Both the position numbers and the translations under genes were made by a program. A DNA stretch of 36,949 bases from assembly GCA_947631085.1 (NCBI GenBank), contig CANRJY010000020.1, positions 1 to 36,949 on the forward strand. Reading direction: 5' to 3'. Each line of letters begins with the position of its first letter. Positions within the stretch are counted from its first letter, which is position 1. Source of the stretch: an uncultured Clostridia bacterium. Its GTDB lineage: Bacteria > Bacillota > Clostridia > UBA1381. The notes below the pieces were generated by a model. That model was not told the origin of the DNA, made no database searches, and was given only the letters and a program-made list of their open reading frames with translations. Positions 32,345 through 36,949 of this stretch are shown here, in pieces.

Positions 32345-35300
32345 TCATAGAGCTTTATTTATTTTATTGCTTGCCGGCGCCACATCTGAAAGGTCGTTCC
32401 ATATGAATGCCGAAACGTACGCGGCTCCTTCTGTATTTAAATTAACTTTAACCGTTCCGCTGTCGTCCACATCCACAAAATTCACTCCTACAAGCTGTCC
32501 GTCGGCTGTGTAGGAAGCGGCAATTAATTTTGCTTTAATATCGGTTGATTTAATTATCTCAACACTTACGCTTCCATCGGATATCAGAATATTGTTAATT
32601 GTATATTTATAGCCAGGAATCGCTGTCGGCTCAGGATCAGGCGTCGCCGTTGGCTCCGGAGTGGGTGTTTCTGTCGGGGTTGGCGTTGCCGTCGGCTCCG
32701 GAGCGGGTGTTTCTGTCGGGGTCGGGGTCGGCGTTGCCGTTGGCTCCGGAGTGGGTGTTTCTGTCGGGATTGGGGTCGGCGTCGCCGTTGGCTCCGGAGT
32801 GGGTGTTTCTGTCGGGGCCGGGGTTGGAGTTGGCTCCGGAGTGGGCGTTGCCGGCTGTATTACGGTAACATTCGCTGATTTCTCCACAATAATATGCTCC
32901 AACACAAGCGGATCTGGATTTTCAAAATCCGCCGTCGCATTCAGCTTTGTCGTACCTGATGCATTTCCCGTTACATTCGCGCTTGTTCCGTCTGCCGTGA
33001 CTGATGCGATATTTTCATCCAAAATACTCCATTTTACCGTAAATTTGTAAGATTCATCCGAATTTATCAAATTTACTGAAGCTGATTGACCCGATTCGAT
33101 ATTAACGTTTTCAGGATCAAGTGTAAATCCGAGTTCAACACTATATTCTATCGGCGTTGCAGCCTCCGAATCCTGTGCATTCACATAAAGCGTTCCGGAT
33201 TCCTTGGCAAGCGCGTCTGCGTTAAGCGGTATTACAACGGTGCCGGCCTCAGCCGTGATTTCCGTTTCCTCGCTTGCTTTTTTCAGCATATCCTCATCAC
33301 AATAGAAGGTTATAACATCGCCCGCTTTCACATTAGCGCCGTCTACGGTTACTCGCGCATAATCATTTTCCGGAAGATTGTATATAATAACAGCGTCTGC
33401 TATTGATTCCGTTTTCTTTATATCGTCATAAATCATCGCGAATTTAGAAAACTTATCCGTTTCAAACGTGACAGTATCCGGATTGTCATCTATATCCGCA
33501 AGCGTCGATAGACGTCCGTTATGGACATGGAGCATATAGTAATTTTTATGGTATTTATACTCCTCCGGAAGACCTAACGTTATTTTTACCTTGCCCGTAC
33601 CCGTCGAATCCTTTTTTATGTCGCTTATTTTCTTTTCCTCGCCGTCCGTTGTTTTTGTAAGCGAAATGTCGAAGCATCCGATTAAGGTCTTATCCTCGTC
33701 CGTCACCTTTTTATTTATCTGCTCAACATCATACAGCGCTTCGGGATCGTTTTCCCCTTCCTCAGGCGGCGTATAAACAGCGATATCAAGCGATATATCG
33801 GAAGCCTTCTGTTCCAGGATCTCATTTCCGGACACAACCGTTTCAATGCCCTGCGCCGTTGCGGTGAATCCCGCCGCCTTTTCCGTACTTATATTAATGG
33901 TCGGGTTCGCTGCCGCCGTGATAAGTTTGTTAAGCTTATCTAAGCTATCCTTATTCACCTGACGCTTATCCTTATCCGATAAGCTGTCATACATATTTTT
34001 TACATTCTCAATATCAGACAGCGCCTCTGTGATCATATCCGCCGCGCTGTCAGGGTCGGGCAGAAGGTCTATTCTTGTTTCAATATCTTCAACCGTGCCG
34101 GATTTATATACCGTAATGTCAGTTTTGCCGGCGATAATCTTTCCGTCTTGAATCGTAATCGTTGTATATCCCGCGCCATCGGATTCGGTTGTGGCGATTA
34201 TAGTGTAAGCGCCGTCCGGAATATTCACGAAGATGTATTTTCCGTTTTTACTCGTCGTATATGTGGCGATTTCGTTCATGAATACATCCTTGAGAACAAC
34301 CACACAAGGCTGCGGAGATCCATGAGCCGTCACCTTGCCGCTGATTTTAGCAGTGCCGACTCCAGCGTTTTCCGCTTTCAATACAATATCCTCAACCGCA
34401 ATATCCGCCGCGTCCGCAACGGTAACAGCCGCCGCGCCGGTATATTTTTTGCCGTCGCTCTCAGCGGACGCAGTTATGTTATAGCTGCCAAGCGGTATGC
34501 CTGAAAACGCGTAAGAGCCGTACTCGTCCGTATACAATACCGCGATTCTGTCACCCGCGTCATTGGTTATGATAATCTCCGCCGAAGCTGCGAGCGCGTT
34601 ATCCTCGTATACAACACAACCGTTCAGCGACGCGCCCTGACGTATCGTGAGATCAGCGGTAATATCACCGTTTGCGGGCAATACAACAAGCTCGTCCGTC
34701 GCAGCGCCTCCTTTGCTGTCAGCCGCGCGTATAATGTATGTGCCGCTTGCAATCTTCGGGAAGCTGTAAAAGCCGTGATAATCGGTTGTTGTTGCCGCGA
34801 TCACCACGCCGTTCTCGTTCGTCAAGGATACGGCAGCGCCCGCGATCGCTTTGCCGTTCTCGTTTGATACCTTGCCGGTAACAGCCACAACGTTCTCATC
34901 AAGAGGAACAAACGGAATTACATGCTCCGCGGCGTATTCCTCCGTAGTAGAGCCGGAGTATCCGTACATCGTAAGATCCGGCGCGCAGCCGCCGAATATA
35001 AATACATTTCTGTCTCTGTACACAAGAGTTTTATTTAAAATCGTAATCTTTGAAATGTTGTTATTTCTGCCGAACGCGCCTAAATCTATATACTTAACGC
35101 ATGCCGGAACGATAAATTCGGTAAGTCCGGAGCAATCTATAAACGCATAGTCCCGTATTCTCTCAACACTGTTTATATCTATCGATGTCAGATTTCCGGC
35201 ACGGTAAAAAGCGTCTCTGCCTATAGTCTTTACTTCGTCCGGTACTCTGTACTCGGCGGCTTCATTCGCGATCGGATAATAAAGCAGCTCGTCGTACCTT

Positions 35301-36118
35301 TTATCTATCACCACTCCGTCAACAGATTTATATGACGGGTTTTCGGGGTCTACATTAAAGTTTTTTATCGCCGCTCCCACAAATACAAAGTTGCCCATGT
35401 TTTCCACATATTTTGAAATTTTAAACTCATCAAAGGTTCCGGTATACGCAAAAGCGTAATATCCAAAATATGTAACGCTGTCCGGTATATTTATATTCGT
35501 CATACCGGTAGATGCATAAAAGGCGTGCGAGCCTATGCTTGTCACGCTTGACGGTATTTCAATATCGTACATGCGTGTAAAATACCAGAACGCGCAATCG
35601 CCTATTGTTGTAACGCCGTCTTCTATAATGACATTTGTTATTTCCCTTCTGCGGCTTCTCCACGGCACATAGTCCATGCCGCTGTAATTAGCCATAGCGC
35701 CTTCGCCGCTTATCGTAAGCGTTGTGCCGTCAAGCACCCATGTAACATTATCGCCCTCATCACCGCACTCTCCGGACCACGGTCCCGAGCCATAAAGCGG
35801 TTCGGATGTCGGCATAGGTGTTTCCGTCGGCTCTGCTTCGGGTGTTTCCGTTGGCTCCGCAACAGGTATCTGTGTCGATTCAACATCCGGCGTGAAATCA
35901 GGTGACTCGTCGGATGTTTGTGCAGCTTCCGTTATACCCGAAAGCGGCGTGACTCCATCTGACTGCTCAAGAGTCGGCGTAGCTTCCCCTGCCAGCATGA
36001 GTGCTGCCGTATCAGCCGGTGCAGACAAGTCTTTGTCTGCCGAAGCTGATATGCAGCCCGCAGATGCAGTACACATAATCGCCAATGAAAGTATCAATGA
36101 TGTAATCCTTCTTCTCAT
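32345..36118 (-). CDS. BspA-type leucine-rich-repeat surface protein with carboxypeptidase-regulatory-like and Ig-like domains
   Basis: A secreted protein of 1257 residues. Its signal peptide is about 1-28 ([20 protein letters not shown]). A Thr/Pro/Glu stretch is followed by LRR_5/BspA repeats at about 116-396 ([38 protein letters not shown]). Three carboxypeptidase-regulatory/Cna-B-like beta modules lie at about 410-670 ([27 protein letters not shown]). A helical FIVAR-like piece lies near 675-730 and a Big-2-like domain near 1030-1085. [10 protein letters not shown] linker spans about 1088-1159. The C-terminal beta domain ends [14 protein letters not shown], common in clostridial secreted proteins. 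There is no sorting signal or SLH, so its anchorage is unclear. The ATG at 36118 has GGAGGG; the TTG upstream is rejected. Confidence 0.9.
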   Translation of the reverse strand: MRRRITSLILSLAIMCTASAGCISASADKDLSAPADTAALMLAGEATPTLEQSDGVTPLSGITEAAQTSDESPDFTPDVESTQIPVAEPTETPEAEPTETPMPTSEPLYGSGPWSGECGDEGDNVTWVLDGTTLTISGEGAMANYSGMDYVPWRSRRREITNVIIEDGVTTIGDCAFWYFTRMYDIEIPSSVTSIGSHAFYASTGMTNINIPDSVTYFGYYAFAYTGTFDEFKISKYVENMGNFVFVGAAIKNFNVDPENPSYKSVDGVVIDKRYDELLYYPIANEAAEYRVPDEVKTIGRDAFYRAGNLTSIDINSVERIRDYAFIDCSGLTEFIVPACVKYIDLGAFGRNNNISKITILNKTLVYRDRNVFIFGGCAPDLTMYGYSGSTTEEYAAEHVIPFVPLDENVVAVTGKVSNENGKAIAGAAVSLTNENGVVIAATTTDYHGFYSFPKIASGTYIIRAADSKGGAATDELVVLPANGDITADLTIRQGASLNGCVVYEDNALAASAEIIITNDAGDRIAVLYTDEYGSYAFSGIPLGSYNITASAESDGKKYTGAAAVTVADAADIAVEDIVLKAENAGVGTAKISGKVTAHGSPQPCVVVLKDVFMNEIATYTTSKNGKYIFVNIPDGAYTIIATTESDGAGYTTITIQDGKIIAGKTDITVYKSGTVEDIETRIDLLPDPDSAADMITEALSDIENVKNMYDSLSDKDKRQVNKDSLDKLNKLITAAANPTINISTEKAAGFTATAQGIETVVSGNEILEQKASDISLDIAVYTPPEEGENDPEALYDVEQINKKVTDEDKTLIGCFDISLTKTTDGEEKKISDIKKDSTGTGKVKITLGLPEEYKYHKNYYMLHVHNGRLSTLADIDDNPDTVTFETDKFSKFAMIYDDIKKTESIADAVIIYNLPENDYARVTVDGANVKAGDVITFYCDEDMLKKASEETEITAEAGTVVIPLNADALAKESGTLYVNAQDSEAATPIEYSVELGFTLDPENVNIESGQSASVNLINSDESYKFTVKWSILDENIASVTADGTSANVTGNASGTTKLNATADFENPDPLVLEHIIVEKSANVTVIQPATPTPEPTPTPAPTETPTPEPTATPTPIPTETPTPEPTATPTPTPTETPAPEPTATPTPTETPTPEPTATPDPEPTAIPGYKYTINNILISDGSVSVEIIKSTDIKAKLIAASYTADGQLVGVNFVDVDDSGTVKVNLNTEGAAYVSAFIWNDLSDVAPASNKINKAL

Positions 36119-36133
36119 AGTATTCCCTCCGCT

Positions 36134-36200
36134 CAATATAAACTTTGCTTATCAATATAAATTTTGCTTATATTATATACTCAATTACCGGAAAAGGCAA
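36134..36200 (-). promoter_or_regulatory. Promoter and tandem repeat upstream of the BspA-type gene
   Basis: Minus strand: TTGCCT (36195-36200), a 17-bp spacer, TATAAT (36172-36177). Directly downstream are two tandem 19-bp units, 36134-36152 and 36153-36171 (CAATATAAAYTTTGCTTAT), differing at one base, between the -10 and the RBS. These may be an operator or a chance duplication. The gap 36201-36317 shows nothing else. Confidence 0.6.
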
Positions 36201-36317
36201 GAAATAATATCATTTTTTGTATATTGTTACAAATCAGACCATGAATGACTGTATAATTTTACCAATGGAACGATAAATATTTGACAGACCAATTACCTGA
36301 AAATTTGCGAAGAATAA

Positions 36318-36357
36318 AACAGTCCCAAACGGTTAAAAATCCGTCTGAGACTGTTTC
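36318..36357 (-). terminator. Terminator of cotJC
   Basis: 16-bp stem, arms 36318-36333 and 36342-36357 with two G-U pairs (AAACAGTC...GACTGTTT), then TTTTATT on the minus strand, 11 bp after the cotJC stop. Confidence 0.75.
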
Positions 36358-36368
36358 GTTGTATATAT

Positions 36369-36800
36369 TTACTTTTTACAATCCTTTTTCATTCCCGTGC
36401 CGGTAATTTTCTTGTGCTTTAGATCTGATTGCAGTTTGTTGAGCGCTTCTCCGAACCGCTGGAAATGCACAACTTCCCTTTGTCTGAGGAATTTGATTAC
36501 ATCGTTGACGTCCGGATCGTCAGATAATCTTAAAATGTTGTCATACACAGCCCGCGCTTTTTGTTCCGCCGCCAAATCCTCGTATAAATTCGCCAGCGGA
36601 TCGCCCGTTACCGCTATCGACGCAGCGGTAAACGGAGAGCCCTGCGAGCTCTGCGGGAACACGGAAGCTCCGTTATCCGCATAATACTCCCACGACTTCA
36701 TCTCAAGCCATTCCTTCGGCGGAGCTTTTTTCGATAGCTGCGATACAAGCGTACCTACCATCTCAAGATGACCCAGCTCCTCGGTACCGACATCGGTTCC
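36369..36800 (-). CDS. cotJC: 3' part of an interrupted cotJC (manganese-catalase-family spore coat protein)
   Basis: 144 codons in frame from the break: TDVGTEELGHLEMVGTLVSQ, GSPFTAASIAVTGDPLANLY, EDLAAEQKARAVYDNILRL, FLRQREVVHFQRFGEALNKL. These match CotJC after its first 60 or so residues and include metal-ligand Glu/His positions of the second half of the diiron/dimanganese bundle. The N-terminal third (normally YPV...GGPDGELAASLRYL) is absent. Immediately upstream of GTDVGTEE the frame hits TAA at 36801-36803, and the DNA becomes a serine recombinase 3' end. The Met at 36761 has no RBS. The gene is therefore split, either by an insertion that kills it or by an excisable element. Confidence 0.85.
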   Translation of the reverse strand, partial: GTDVGTEELGHLEMVGTLVSQLSKKAPPKEWLEMKSWEYYADNGASVFPQSSQGSPFTAASIAVTGDPLANLYEDLAAEQKARAVYDNILRLSDDPDVNDVIKFLRQREVVHFQRFGEALNKLQSDLKHKKITGTGMKKDCKK

Positions 36801-36949
36801 TTAATGCTCCCGCACAAGTCATCAGCATCTAACGCTGAATTTAACACCACTTTCCATTTGTGCGGGAGCAGCCGTAAATAAATATCCATATGCCTCCTGT
36901 CATATACCACTATCTTCTCAACAATATTTTGATAGAATATTTCATCCCT
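36755..36949 (-). CDS. C-terminal end of a large serine recombinase (5' part beyond window)
   Basis: 64 codons open to the right edge: IFYQNIVEKIVVYDRRHMDI, then YLRLLPHKWKVVLNSALDAD. The phrase VEKIVVYD followed by a strand and LPHKWKF/V is the usual end of large serine recombinases (resolvase-type integrases with recombinase and zinc-ribbon domains) in Firmicutes. The frame reads across the junction into cotJC DNA and stops at 36755, so the last dozen or so residues come from cotJC in another frame. An AGGAGGCAT-ATG inside the frame looks like an RBS, but lies within the recombinase. A 12-bp inverted repeat (GCTCCCGCACAA) occurs at 36806-36817 and 36858-36869 near the junction. The catalytic serine domain is not visible. 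Confidence 0.7.
   Translation of the reverse strand, partial: RDEIFYQNIVEKIVVYDRRHMDIYLRLLPHKWKVVLNSALDADDLCGSIKEPMSVPRSWVILRW

Noticed and set aside
32210..32347. Stop-codon read-through fusing the BspA-type protein to the cotJC tail
   Set aside because: The two are in the same frame across one TGA, but a chance of one in three explains this and no read-through signal was seen.
32599..33050. Plus-strand Val/Gly and Ser/Leu/Pro repeat frames
   Set aside because: Antisense shadow of the PTPEPTETP linker of the BspA-type protein.
36800..36949. Group II intron or IS200/IS605 end in cotJC
   Set aside because: The inverted repeat suggested it, but the translated frame fits a serine recombinase C-terminus better, and no intron domain V or Y1 transposase was found.

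Overview
The window looks like chromosomal DNA of an uncultured-type, spore-forming member of the Clostridia. The evidence is strong AGGAGG-type ribosome binding sites, near-consensus sigma-A promoters, a CIRCE heat-shock operator, a CotJC-type spore coat gene, S-layer-homology and sortase-anchored surface proteins, a class III (anaerobic) ribonucleotide reductase, and the non-mevalonate isoprenoid pathway. No species can be named from sequence alone.

Layout. 1-2.1 kb: the purine genes purB (cut by the left edge) and purC, separated by a run of five stem-loops. 2.2-7.6 kb: a small Cys protein, a minus-strand set xre/rsmA/ClpE-type unfoldase, and an S-layer-anchored GH5 endoglucanase. 7.8-12.5 kb: a small membrane protein, a processive family 2 glycosyltransferase, and nrdDG behind two NrdR boxes. 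12.5-16.2 kb: a compact integrated element in tRNA-Thr(CGT), bounded by a 47-bp duplication of the tRNA 3' half. It carries two ribbon-helix-helix-like proteins, a HIRAN protein, several orphan genes, a phage portal fragment and what looks like a type I toxin/antisense RNA pair, but no integrase. 16.2-20.7 kb: rpsU, then the operon dxs-tlyA-ispE-tadA. 20.8-24 kb: htpG with a CIRCE-controlled promoter and a palindromic repeat element in its 5' leader, then birA. 24-31 kb: a class B sortase next to a 2066-residue sorting-signal protein with a von Willebrand A domain and a LamG-like insert. 31.3-36.1 kb: a DUF975 membrane protein and a BspA-type leucine-rich-repeat surface protein. 36.4-36.95 kb: the 3' part of a cotJC manganese-catalase-family coat gene, interrupted by DNA that encodes the C-terminus of a large serine recombinase running off the right edge.

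The two most interesting places are these. (1) The 3.6-kb integrase-less tRNA-Thr element, with three identical 12-bp palindromic operators between divergent promoters, and a tiny hydrophobic peptide gene whose 3' end overlaps a convergent, promoter- and terminator-bounded small RNA. (2) The right edge, where cotJC is broken next to a serine recombinase in a way that resembles sporulation-time excision elements such as skin in sigK. A diverged second copy of the cotJC tail lies 4.16 kb away, on the other side of the BspA-type gene.

All functional calls come from reading motifs and family patterns in the translated sequence; no database search was run.
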